NCBI RefSeq assembly: GCF_004362245.1
Contig: NZ_SNWM01000004.1
Coordinates: 124,001-188,000 of the forward strand
DNA from: Pedobacter duraquae
GTDB taxonomy: Bacteria; Bacteroidota; Bacteroidia; Sphingobacteriales; Sphingobacteriaceae
Length of the DNA: 64,000 nt
Direction: 5' to 3'
This document shows, piece after piece, positions 26,723 to 35,138 of this stretch (position 1 is its first letter; every line of letters starts with the position of its first letter). The notes beneath the pieces were generated by a model. It ran no database searches. It saw nothing but the letters and a program-made list of their open reading frames with translations, and was not told the DNA's origin. A program made the translations under genes and the position numbers.

Positions 26723-27499
26723 CTACAGCACGATTGTTAACGGTGATGCAGCAGATTTTTTATGGAAAATGATATATTCAATAAAAGCGTCCTCCGGATT
26801 TGTACTATCTATGTATATTCCGGGAGCATCTTTGATCTTTTGTAAGCCAACCAATTTTTTATTGTCGTAAAAAGCAAGTTTATAGTGTTGCATTGGATAC
26901 AGTTTAACCTGCTGATGATTGATACCCTTAAGATAACCCGCCTCCTGCTTGTTTCTGGATGCTTGGTCTACATAAAGTGATGTAAAGATATTTTCTTGCC
27001 GCTCAGCGGTAAGGGCTTTGTATTTGGATAAATCATTTGTCCGCATCGCTTCAGTATATTCGCGGTAAGCATCCTCCATTTCCTTCCTAAGGATCTCTTC
27101 GTTATAATTGTCCAGACTTACAGAATTAGCCAGGCTAAGCGTATATGGAACTTCTGCTGTAAAACTTTGCTGATGTAGGAAAATACCTGTTTTATTATCG
27201 CTGAGTTGCATATTCCTGTAATCTAGTACAGCGGTGCGTTCCCTGGGGTTCCCCTTTTCATAACGTTCAATTTTCAGTTCTACCGATGCGCCCTCCGGAA
27301 AAGGTTCACCGGGTTCTACACATAGCATACGTAAGGAAAGATGCTGCAAACCACTTTTCGGAATAAAACTATTTATGTTAAGTCGGAAGGCTGTTGCGCC
27401 TACATTATAATAGAAATAAAAAGGGATATCATTTACAAGGAGTTCAAAGAAACCACCTTTGGCATCGATATATAATTCGTAAATAGGTCTTGTGCTCAT
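26723..27499 (-). CDS. Hypothetical protein, last gene of the T6SS cargo operon
   Basis: A 258-residue protein with no signal peptide or transmembrane segment. N-terminal half beta-rich (GGFFELLVNDIPFYFYYNVGATAF), middle with a helical stretch EEILRKEMEDAYREYTEAM, then a beta-rich end. No family recognised. It lies 19 bp after the lipoprotein gene, at the end of the island, so an immunity, chaperone or effector-accessory role is a guess from position only. Confidence 0.65.
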   Translation of the reverse strand: MSTRPIYELYIDAKGGFFELLVNDIPFYFYYNVGATAFRLNINSFIPKSGLQHLSLRMLCVEPGEPFPEGASVELKIERYEKGNPRERTAVLDYRNMQLSDNKTGIFLHQQSFTAEVPYTLSLANSVSLDNYNEEILRKEMEDAYREYTEAMRTNDLSKYKALTAERQENIFTSLYVDQASRNKQEAGYLKGINHQQVKLYPMQHYKLAFYDNKKLVGLQKIKDAPGIYIDSTNPEDAFIEYIIFHKKSAASPLTIVL

Positions 27500-27518
27500 A
27501 AAAATCTATATATTGATA

Positions 27519-28334
27519 TTAATTTCCAAATTCCGGTAAATATCCTTTGGTATCCGGATTTATAAAGGCATGAACAAGTGTAATATAGCTCATTGCACCA
27601 TCTTTATTAAAGCTAAGTTGAACAACCTTATCCTTCATTCTCCATTCGTAAGAATCTGCCCGTCCATCTCCCTGAGGGCTTGCTTTGGCCGATGTGTTTT
27701 TATACTTGGCATTTATCAATTCAACGAGCTCGTGATATGTTTTCTCGGTAACACCACTGAGTTCATCACTCTGAAGACGGAGCCTGATCAGCTTTTGCTT
27801 TTTTGTGGAACTAGTGAAAACCTTATTGAAAATGATATTCTCTTTTCCCCAATAACCGAAAGCACGCAGGTCAGCGTCTTTTAACCCCAGCACAGGAACG
27901 GTACGGTCTATAGTGGAGGTATCGCCATACATCTGCCCTTTGTTAATGACATCTACATTTCGTTTTGCATATCGATCAATCATGCGCATATCAGAAATGT
28001 TATACAAAGCAAATCGTTTGATCACTAATGGTTTATCACCGTTATACTTGATATTGTATGCTCCCATCTCATAACTTTTAAGATAGGCAAGTTTTTCAAA
28101 TAACTTATCTAAGTCGGCCCGTTCAAAATCAATCTTTTCCAGATCCATCAGTTTACCACGTTCAAGGGGTGTTAGCGAAATCTTATCACCGCCTGTTGAT
28201 TTGTTAGCTTCAGGCACACTAACCGGCGTACTTTTTTCCTCAGCACTTTTTTTATTGTTACTTTGGCAACTACTCATACTTATAAGGGATAACATCGCGA
28301 TTAATAGTACGCTATTTTTTATTCTTATCTTCAT
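27519..28334 (-). CDS. Lipoprotein of the T6SS cargo operon (candidate immunity protein)
   Basis: A 271-residue lipoprotein (lipobox MSSC, Cys23 from the ATG at 28334; a longer reading would need TTG at 28403). It overlaps the 3' end of the 917-residue gene by 23 bp, a tight coupling typical of effector/immunity pairs. No named family. It resembles the separate lipoprotein at 18424-19260 in opening (EKIDFERADLDKLFEKLAYL) and layout. A periplasm-facing lipoprotein would be well placed to neutralise an effector acting on the envelope, but this is inference. Confidence 0.7.
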   Translation of the reverse strand: MKIRIKNSVLLIAMLSLISMSSCQSNNKKSAEEKSTPVSVPEANKSTGGDKISLTPLERGKLMDLEKIDFERADLDKLFEKLAYLKSYEMGAYNIKYNGDKPLVIKRFALYNISDMRMIDRYAKRNVDVINKGQMYGDTSTIDRTVPVLGLKDADLRAFGYWGKENIIFNKVFTSSTKKQKLIRLRLQSDELSGVTEKTYHELVELINAKYKNTSAKASPQGDGRADSYEWRMKDKVVQLSFNKDGAMSYITLVHAFINPDTKGYLPEFGN

Positions 28335-31065
28335 CATCGTCAGTTTCATCATCTGTGTATATTTTTTTCGGGCCATACCATGTCTTTTTATCCAGCAACA
28401 CAAATTCCTTACTCGCCTTCACATCAACCTTTTTGTCGGATGTTTCCTTCCAATCCGGATTAATCACTGTTTTTTTCCTACGTACAATTGCTGCATAAAC
28501 CTCAAGATTGGCTTTCATGCCAGTAAATTCAACCGTTACTGTTTTGAACATTCCCTGTTTATCCGAATCCCAGGCTTCCTTATATTCGACGCCACCACCG
28601 ATGGATGCTTTTGCTTTAAATGTCTCCAACGTTTCTTCAGTGACATCACCGCGGACAACACTGGCAATTACCGTTCCTTCATAATCGACACCTGCTTCGA
28701 GTGTGGCCTTCAAAAGCATGGTGATTTCGCGCTTAGCCTTCTCATCCCAACCATCCAGATCGTGCCAGCCAATGGAAAGTTCGGCCGCAATTTCTGCTTC
28801 AAGTTTAAAGTTGAAATAGATATCAAGCCCATCGATCGCATATTCCAGCGCTTTAATGATCCATTCGATCGCAGTACCAACAGCACCAGCTAATTTTGAT
28901 GCTATTGGAATCAGATCCACAGTAATGCCGATACCAATGAATGGCTTTAATGCAACGCCTCCTTCTATGCGTGTTCCGATTTGCCCGGCGAACTTTGGCG
29001 AAGTTGCCAATGCATGTTTCCATTTCAGCGCGAAAGCAACGTTTGGGGGGTCGATATTGAATTCAAACTTCCTGACAGATCCAGTGCGTATCGCTGCTGA
29101 ATTTCTTGATGCTGTGGGTGAGCGTCCATCGAAAACCGCCAGCCCATTATATACAGAGTTAAATGTCGCAACTGTTTTTTTAACTGCCTTTTCAATTTTG
29201 TAACCAGCCTGGAATGTATTGCCGCTCGTTGTAGCAGTAAGTGTAACATCTACGCCTACTTTAGACTCTGTTTCGACTTTGGCTTCCAGTGTTTGTCTGG
29301 TATGGGCAAAAGCAAAATTATTATGATATCCTCTTAAGTCCTGCCGCGACGACTCAAACTTAAATACTGTTTTTTTCCATGCTGGGACAGCAACAAGTGC
29401 CGCCAGCTCCCATTCCATGTCAGGATATATCTTAACTTTTACAAGTTGGTTTGGATAGCGACAGGTACTTACTGGCAAATAATATGTTTGTACCTTATCA
29501 CGGGTAAGCAAAAAATGATTCAGCACCCATAGTGCATTTACCGATGTGACATCATCTTTAGTTACCTTGCTTGTATATTTTTCTAGGAAGGTCTTGTTGT
29601 ACACATAGCGCAGCATTAGCACTACCGTATCTTCTCCCTGAAACTTATAGTCGCGGTTCTCTATCCATTCCTGTACTTCGCTTACATCTTTAGATTCGCC
29701 ACGTTGTCCATCTGGTACTACGTCCTGATCCTTCTTATCACTGATGTCAGGGCGAGTTACAAAAGCTTTACCTTCCAACCTCAGTGCAGGCATTACTTTA
29801 TCCATCTGAAAAAGATTTTTCCGGGCACTGTGCTTTTCGCCGGCTGCCAGCAGCAAACCGTTACATAAAACCCCCTTTGTGGTCAGCGCCCCTACCTTAA
29901 TTGTGATATCTTTTCGGACATCACCGGTGATTACATCAAAGGTTTTTGCCGTCTTATCAATCTCTCCATCGGTAGCATTCTCATCAAAAATAACAGAGGC
30001 ATGGTCGGCATCATTAACAGTGATGGTTGAATATCCACATGGGTCAAATTCTTTGTGTGTATAGCGGATATCTCCAATATATTGAATCTGCTCGACTTTC
30101 GCCTGTTCAGTTCTTTGCAGGTAATGATCCATGAGTTCTTCAGATACCATAAATCTGCTGGAGATCGACTCCTTTTGATCTGTATCTTTAATTTTTAATA
30201 CGTTCGTATCGTAGGTGATAAGATCTTTGGTTGGCTCAGCCCCAAAATTCTTAACTTCTACGCGCTGCAGGGAGATCACCTTACCACTCTTGGATTTTAT
30301 CTTTTTATAAACTTCAACGGCGACTGTGAAATTTTTTTGTTTATTCTCCCCTTTTTTCCAAGCGATATCAATCGGAAAGGTTTGTGCATACGTGTAGTTG
30401 AAATTATTGGCACTCGTGGAACCGTCTATTGCAAAGGATTTTGGTTTTTCCCAAAGATTCGCTGACCTTAACGCCTCAGTATCTCTTAGCGCAGCCGATT
30501 TATCTGCATCAAGGAGATAAATCCATCCTTCATAATCGTTATGTTTATCCAGGTTATATCCATGAAATGCCACCTGAACACTTATCATTTCACCATAACG
30601 ACGCACACGTTCACTCTCATAGAAATACGCGAAATTGATACTATTTTTTCCTACAGGAAGAACATGAAAATAGAAGCCTGAACCTGGATTGTAGCTAAAA
30701 AGTTCAATCCGCTGTTTGAAGCCGAAATAAAAGTTGCTTCCCGATGGTGAAAATTTCAGACTGCTGCCAGTTTTATAACGGGTACCTATCCCCCATTTTT
30801 TCACAGATTCAGCTCCCGGACCGAGTTTTGCCCATTGCGGCTCTCCACCTTTTTCTACTGTAGCAAACAATTCATTATAGATCACTGACCAACGGGCATT
30901 TGCAACTGTAGTTTTTTTGTTTTTATTATCGGCGTCAACACAAGTCTCATCTACAAGAAACTCATTTGTATCCTTGTCATACAGGTAATACGTTTTTCCC
31001 AGCTCGCATCTGGCAAGTGGTCCGCCGTTAGTTTTCCAGTAACAATGGTTAATTCCTCTAGACAT
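28312..31065 (-). CDS. Large uncharacterised T6SS-island protein (candidate effector)
   Basis: A 917-residue protein directly after the PAAR-like gene (2-bp spacing). No signal peptide. It opens MSRGINHCYWKTNGGPLARC and carries an early KTYYLYDKDTNEFLVDE segment. Residues about 1-700 are mixed and beta-rich with no recognised enzyme motif. Residues about 708-745 form a long apolar Gly-rich helix (PFIGIGITVDLIPIASKLAG and following), and about 745-870 alternate hydrophobic and polar residues like beta-hairpins (EAEIAAELSIGWHDLDGWDE, FKAKASIGGGVEYKEAW). The end is Asp-rich. A pore-forming or membrane-acting effector is a reasonable hypothesis; I recognise no family that proves it. The next gene is the lipoprotein that would be its immunity partner. 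Confidence 0.75.
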   Translation of the reverse strand: MSRGINHCYWKTNGGPLARCELGKTYYLYDKDTNEFLVDETCVDADNKNKKTTVANARWSVIYNELFATVEKGGEPQWAKLGPGAESVKKWGIGTRYKTGSSLKFSPSGSNFYFGFKQRIELFSYNPGSGFYFHVLPVGKNSINFAYFYESERVRRYGEMISVQVAFHGYNLDKHNDYEGWIYLLDADKSAALRDTEALRSANLWEKPKSFAIDGSTSANNFNYTYAQTFPIDIAWKKGENKQKNFTVAVEVYKKIKSKSGKVISLQRVEVKNFGAEPTKDLITYDTNVLKIKDTDQKESISSRFMVSEELMDHYLQRTEQAKVEQIQYIGDIRYTHKEFDPCGYSTITVNDADHASVIFDENATDGEIDKTAKTFDVITGDVRKDITIKVGALTTKGVLCNGLLLAAGEKHSARKNLFQMDKVMPALRLEGKAFVTRPDISDKKDQDVVPDGQRGESKDVSEVQEWIENRDYKFQGEDTVVLMLRYVYNKTFLEKYTSKVTKDDVTSVNALWVLNHFLLTRDKVQTYYLPVSTCRYPNQLVKVKIYPDMEWELAALVAVPAWKKTVFKFESSRQDLRGYHNNFAFAHTRQTLEAKVETESKVGVDVTLTATTSGNTFQAGYKIEKAVKKTVATFNSVYNGLAVFDGRSPTASRNSAAIRTGSVRKFEFNIDPPNVAFALKWKHALATSPKFAGQIGTRIEGGVALKPFIGIGITVDLIPIASKLAGAVGTAIEWIIKALEYAIDGLDIYFNFKLEAEIAAELSIGWHDLDGWDEKAKREITMLLKATLEAGVDYEGTVIASVVRGDVTEETLETFKAKASIGGGVEYKEAWDSDKQGMFKTVTVEFTGMKANLEVYAAIVRRKKTVINPDWKETSDKKVDVKASKEFVLLDKKTWYGPKKIYTDDETDDDEDKNKK

Positions 31066-31067
31066 GC

Positions 31068-31553
31068 TTATTGTACATTTAAAAATTGATAAAGGTCTTG
31101 TTTGTCCAGTTCTTTCATGTTGACAAGTGGGTTAACCTGTGAGTCTGTCTCTTCATCTGCATTTTCGATATTTTGCTTAGATGGGTTTGCTTTCTGCCCG
31201 GTTTTTACAAATGATATACAAGGCGAGCCGGCAATTGTGCAGATCCCTTTACTATCTTCCACAAGCACCTGTCCGTCATTGATCAATACCATATCTTCAT
31301 ACATTCCATTCCATTTATTAAGTGCAGGAATACAAGGGGCGTAACTACTTCCTCGTGGTTGCATTTTACATTGCCCAAAGGTATTTTTCTCAAACGTCAT
31401 ACCCACGTCTACGTGTGAGGCTATTAGTTTTTCACCACCTTCCTTATCGTTTACGTAGTGTTTTTGTTGGGTAAGCACCTTTAATTTATCTGTCTGGTCG
31501 CCATACTGGCACTTGCAAGTGGCTCCCTGAACTATGATTTCTTTTTGCGACAT
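31068..31553 (-). CDS. DUF4280 PAAR-like spike-tip protein
   Basis: A 161-residue protein matching the DUF4280 pattern of PAAR-like tips: IIVQGATCKCQYGDQ at the start, SHVDVGMTFEKNTFGQCKM, SYAPCIPALNKWNG, and GICTIAGSPCISF, with Cys residues at the turns. DUF4280 proteins cap the VgrG trimer and carry effectors in Bacteroidota T6SS (also in some extracellular contractile systems). Position between the 302-residue gene and the 917-residue protein suggests it loads the latter. Confidence 0.85.
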   Translation of the reverse strand: MSQKEIIVQGATCKCQYGDQTDKLKVLTQQKHYVNDKEGGEKLIASHVDVGMTFEKNTFGQCKMQPRGSSYAPCIPALNKWNGMYEDMVLINDGQVLVEDSKGICTIAGSPCISFVKTGQKANPSKQNIENADEETDSQVNPLVNMKELDKQDLYQFLNVQ

Positions 31554-31575
31554 ACAATTTTTTTTACGAATCCTG

Positions 31576-32484
31576 CTAACCCAGAATTCTTTCCCAAAAT
31601 CCTTTTTTCTCTACTACCGGTTGTGTTGCTTGGACTGCCATATTATCCACAACATTTATTTTTTCAGAGCCTGTATTAATTTCATAAGCCGAAAACTGAA
31701 TTCGTCGGCCTGCGTTAATTCCACTACGATGATAAATTCCCCAATTCACAATGACATTTTTCAACAATCCTCCATCCCTATCCAGATCAAATTTCGCGTT
31801 TATAAGCACTTGTGTACTCCGGTCATTCCACTTTATTTCATCAGGAATGGCGTCTGCTGCTCTAAAGTTTACTTGATAAGTATTGTAATCAGTATAGTCT
31901 GGTGTTAATAGCTGCTTACCAGAAAACCTCGTCTTTTGATAGGGTACAATTGGAAAATAAAAATCTACATCCAGGCTCAGCCCTTCACCATAGTTTAAAT
32001 ATTGTGGGTGAAAAAATGCTGACCAAAACATATCAAGTCCCAAGGCACGTTCAACTTCTGACGGATCAGATAGGCTAGCATTCATCTTCTTGATAAAAAG
32101 AGCTGTGTAATCTCCAGCATATTTGTCGGAAAGCAGTTCTGCTTTATCGGCCCATCTTTTTACGATCTCCCCGTGATTTACAATTCCTCTAAAAATCTCA
32201 TTTTTAAAATTTACATCGACCTTCACGGGATACAACGCTGACATAGCCAAAGCGGCAAGCTGTTCGCTAATCAGGTCTGGTTCATGTTGATTGATAAAAA
32301 GTTCCTTTCTATCAATTGTCAATTGCCATGTGCGATCTTCATTTTTATACTGTTCAATGCCAATAACAACCTGAAAATCTACCCTTTTTGAAGGAACAAC
32401 CTGATCCTCGTCAAAATACTTAATGCTAACGCCGTAAGTCCTTTTGCTGCGCGGTTGAGGTCTAAATGTGATGGGATTTTCCAT
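31576..32484 (-). CDS. Uncharacterised T6SS-island protein (302 aa)
   Basis: A 302-residue soluble protein with no signal peptide. The beginning is MENPITFRPQPRSKRTYGVS; a region at about 65-110 reads ELFINQHEPDLISEQLAALA then SALYPVKVDVNFKNEIFRGI, followed by a long beta-rich body and the terminal VEKKGFWERILG. No family recognised. Sitting between the lipase and the PAAR-like gene with short spacers (10 and 22 bp), it may be an adaptor/chaperone that links cargo to the spike. This is inference from location. Confidence 0.65.
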   Translation of the reverse strand: MENPITFRPQPRSKRTYGVSIKYFDEDQVVPSKRVDFQVVIGIEQYKNEDRTWQLTIDRKELFINQHEPDLISEQLAALAMSALYPVKVDVNFKNEIFRGIVNHGEIVKRWADKAELLSDKYAGDYTALFIKKMNASLSDPSEVERALGLDMFWSAFFHPQYLNYGEGLSLDVDFYFPIVPYQKTRFSGKQLLTPDYTDYNTYQVNFRAADAIPDEIKWNDRSTQVLINAKFDLDRDGGLLKNVIVNWGIYHRSGINAGRRIQFSAYEINTGSEKINVVDNMAVQATQPVVEKKGFWERILG

Positions 32485-32494
32485 TTTTGGGCGG

Positions 32495-33907
32495 CTAATA
32501 GTTAATCCGTTTATTGTCTTTTGTTTGATCCATGCCTATACCTTCCCTTTTGGCCGACCAATGTAAATACTTGCTTCTAAGTACCCTAAGGTCTTTTTGG
32601 ATTTCCTGTTCACGTTGTAATGCAGCTTTGTCCTGTGCGGTTTGCGCGGCAGCTATTTTTTTATTGAGTTCCGTAGTCGTTTTATAGATCAGTGGTCTGC
32701 CATTGCCCATCACATACTCTCGGAGATATCCTTTCATCCTGCCTAGTACTGGGTGGGCATCAATTTTATATTTACCTTCAGCGGCTGCGCTGGTTAATGG
32801 AAGTTTAGTTTGTTCGGCGTATTCAGCCATGAACTGCAGTGGGATATAACTATACTCCTTCCATACCTTTTTACGATCCCCTTGTAATGCGAAATACGCA
32901 AATCCTCCGGTTATCGAAAGTTCCTCCTCAGTAAACCAATTTTGCTCAATTAAATTTTTCTTGAATGGATACAAATTGCTCTTCAATGTCCATGATGTTT
33001 CCAGTTCATAACGTATCTCCCTTGCTGTTTCATAACTTCCGCCAACATCACTATGAACGCCTGGCAGGTTTCTCTCTTTGCCGATATGTGTGTGTGTTAG
33101 TGAGAAATTTTGACGATGCTCGTCCTGAGCAGTAAAGTGAATAACCTTTTGGGCTCTGCCGATTTCATTTAGGTGCAACTCAGCTACGTCATTGAAATTT
33201 GGCGTTGCTGTAATACTGGTTGAATAGGAAGAAACAGTATCAAAAATTCCAAGAAACCGTACTTTGATCATATCGGGGGTCACCTTGATGCCAGCAGCAG
33301 CTAAATTTCTTCCCAGTTCACCACAGGCGGGGAATTTCTTTTCGTTCGTAAAATACCCGTCAGCGTCTGTCTTTAACATAGTCCCGCTTTGCGGATTCAC
33401 ATAAATAAGTGCTTCATAGGCATCTTTACCAATCTCATACACAAAATTTCTGGCTGCGGCAGCTCCCCTGCTAAATCCAAAAACATCGAATGTTATTGAC
33501 CGGAGTTTGGCTCTTTTGTTTACGCTGATTTTGGGAACCAAAAGTTTCTCAACCACATCTTTGCAGCCTTTTCTGACCTTTCCTCTGATACCTGTAGCTC
33601 CAGAACCAAATGCGTACCCTATAGTATCATCGCCTTTTCCACTAACTGTTCCTATACCTTCAACATATATACACTTGGATTTGTCGTACAGACTCCAGAG
33701 CCTAGCAACATTAGAATGATCGTTGTAGTAACTGCTTTCGTCATCATCCTTACCATATTTATCAAATGATCCATTGGTAGGTTTATTGCGTTGGTCGGTA
33801 TTGTCCTTATTATTCTTTGTGCCATCAAAAAACATCCCAACAACTATATCCAGATAGGTGTTGGTGTTAGCAGGGGGCGTATATGATTTTAACTTAATAC
33901 TTGGCAT
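32495..33907 (-). CDS. DUF2235 (Tle1-type) alpha/beta hydrolase, likely T6SS phospholipase effector
   Basis: A 470-residue protein with the DUF2235 fold: GMFFDGTKNNKDNTD at the N terminus, EGIGT, the nucleophile elbow FGFSRGAAAARNF (GxSxG, Ser146), FLGIFDTVSSY carrying the catalytic Asp and GVHSDVGGSY carrying the catalytic His. In Tle1 effectors this fold is a phospholipase A delivered by VgrG/PAAR spikes to the envelope of target cells. No signal peptide, as expected for a T6SS cargo. The DUF2931 lipoprotein gene immediately before it, ending 1 bp before its ATG, is the probable immunity gene. Confidence 0.87.
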   Translation of the reverse strand: MPSIKLKSYTPPANTNTYLDIVVGMFFDGTKNNKDNTDQRNKPTNGSFDKYGKDDDESSYYNDHSNVARLWSLYDKSKCIYVEGIGTVSGKGDDTIGYAFGSGATGIRGKVRKGCKDVVEKLLVPKISVNKRAKLRSITFDVFGFSRGAAAARNFVYEIGKDAYEALIYVNPQSGTMLKTDADGYFTNEKKFPACGELGRNLAAAGIKVTPDMIKVRFLGIFDTVSSYSTSITATPNFNDVAELHLNEIGRAQKVIHFTAQDEHRQNFSLTHTHIGKERNLPGVHSDVGGSYETAREIRYELETSWTLKSNLYPFKKNLIEQNWFTEEELSITGGFAYFALQGDRKKVWKEYSYIPLQFMAEYAEQTKLPLTSAAAEGKYKIDAHPVLGRMKGYLREYVMGNGRPLIYKTTTELNKKIAAAQTAQDKAALQREQEIQKDLRVLRSKYLHWSAKREGIGMDQTKDNKRINY

Positions 33908-33908
33908 A

Positions 33909-34967
33909 TTAGTTAGTTAAATTTTCACTTATCTCTATTTTTCCAGATACGATTTTAATGCTGTCGTGTTCGTCCTTAAGTACTATAGCAGCTGCGCTAT
34001 TGCTTTCATTGACGGTAATGACCATATCAATCTTCGATGTGTTACCTAGCTGTTTAAAAGCATTGATAATCTCCTTTTCATTAAAAGGTTCCACACCCAC
34101 AGCATTCTTATTTCCAGCTTTATCTTTCCAAATCAGCGTAATGGATTTCGGAGCGGCTCTTGACATATATTGATTTTCGACAAGCTCATCACCAAAACGG
34201 GTTTCAATTTCGCCGTTAAAATATTGGTACACCAATACGGCCTCTTTACCACCTTTAGGTAAATGGATTTCCGGTCTCCAGTTAAATCTTTCCCGATATA
34301 CTTGATAAACATTGGGCTCTGGATATCCTTGACTAGCAATTTTCGCTTTGATTTCAGGTTTCATAATGTTTTTATCAGCTAAAATGCGAGGGATAAAATC
34401 ATCATCGAACATATATTTTGCATTTTCATAAGCGTCTTCCTTTTTAATGACAGTGTCTACAGCCTGATAAGAACCGACCTCGGTTTGAAAACCTACACCA
34501 GACAGCCATACCACAACCAGTCCTTTTGGAGCTAAACCAACCTTGATCATATTGTATGTACCTTTCTGATGTGTAAGATCATTCACATAGCCCTCACGGA
34601 ATAGTTTGGCAATCTTATCTTTGTCCAATTTCCAGCTACCTGTATAAAACTTTTTCTCAACAAGCGACATCCATGTGAATTTCAGGGAGTCCGGAGCGTC
34701 CATTTGTTCTCGATCAATGCTAAATACACCCCCAGTCTCGCCCCATCCGGTATTCTGAGTTCCCCACATTTCGTCAAACCGAAATGTAAAATCATCAGCA
34801 ATAATAGCACCATCATATACTTCCATTGGGTATTCTTCAGGTGCAGAAACAGTACCCGTCCAGTTAAATTTTTCGTTCATCTTTTGTGCTTTGCCTTTAT
34901 TCTTACAACCTGCTACCGTAATTAACAGCAGCACGAACAGGAAACAGATATTTCTATGTAAATTCAT
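33909..34967 (-). CDS. DUF2931 lipoprotein (candidate immunity to the DUF2235 lipase)
   Basis: A 352-residue lipoprotein (lipobox TVAGC, Cys21). After the lipobox it has KFNWTGTVSAPEEYPMEVYDGAI, the DUF2931 opening, then FTFRFDEMWGTQNTGWGETGG. DUF2931 proteins are common next to T6SS cargo in Bacteroidota. It starts with an ATGA overlap with the 57-residue gene and ends 1 bp before the DUF2235 gene. An envelope lipoprotein next to a phospholipase effector fits an immunity role; this is inference. Confidence 0.8.
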   Translation of the reverse strand: MNLHRNICFLFVLLLITVAGCKNKGKAQKMNEKFNWTGTVSAPEEYPMEVYDGAIIADDFTFRFDEMWGTQNTGWGETGGVFSIDREQMDAPDSLKFTWMSLVEKKFYTGSWKLDKDKIAKLFREGYVNDLTHQKGTYNMIKVGLAPKGLVVVWLSGVGFQTEVGSYQAVDTVIKKEDAYENAKYMFDDDFIPRILADKNIMKPEIKAKIASQGYPEPNVYQVYRERFNWRPEIHLPKGGKEAVLVYQYFNGEIETRFGDELVENQYMSRAAPKSITLIWKDKAGNKNAVGVEPFNEKEIINAFKQLGNTSKIDMVITVNESNSAAAIVLKDEHDSIKIVSGKIEISENLTN

Positions 34968-35137
34968 GACTTGTTTCCGCTAGATACAATTTTTTTATTG
35001 CTTGCCAGATTCAGTATGCCCGAAGTGGCTTCCACATTCATGCTATGAACTAGTTTTTCAAGCTTGTTCACTACAACAAGCTGATATTTCTGACTCACCA
35101 CAATCTTGATGTTTTTCGCCTGTTTAGTAATAGCCAT
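34964..35137 (-). CDS. Small VgrG-tail-like protein (57 aa)
   Basis: A 57-residue protein starting MAITKQAKNIKIVVSQKYQL (ATG 35137), one base after the vgrG stop, and overlapping the DUF2931 ATG by 4 bp. It is rich in short repeated strand-turn units (SGILNLASNKKIVSSGNKS) like the beta-helical tail of VgrG. It could be a separated tail piece or a small adaptor. Too short for a fold call. Confidence 0.6.
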   Translation of the reverse strand: MAITKQAKNIKIVVSQKYQLVVVNKLEKLVHSMNVEATSGILNLASNKKIVSSGNKS

Positions 35138-35138
35138 A

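Noticed and set aside
31534..31908. Plus-strand frame opposite the 302-aa protein
   Set aside because: Shadow frame of the minus-strand coding sequence with no family similarity and unlike amino-acid composition.
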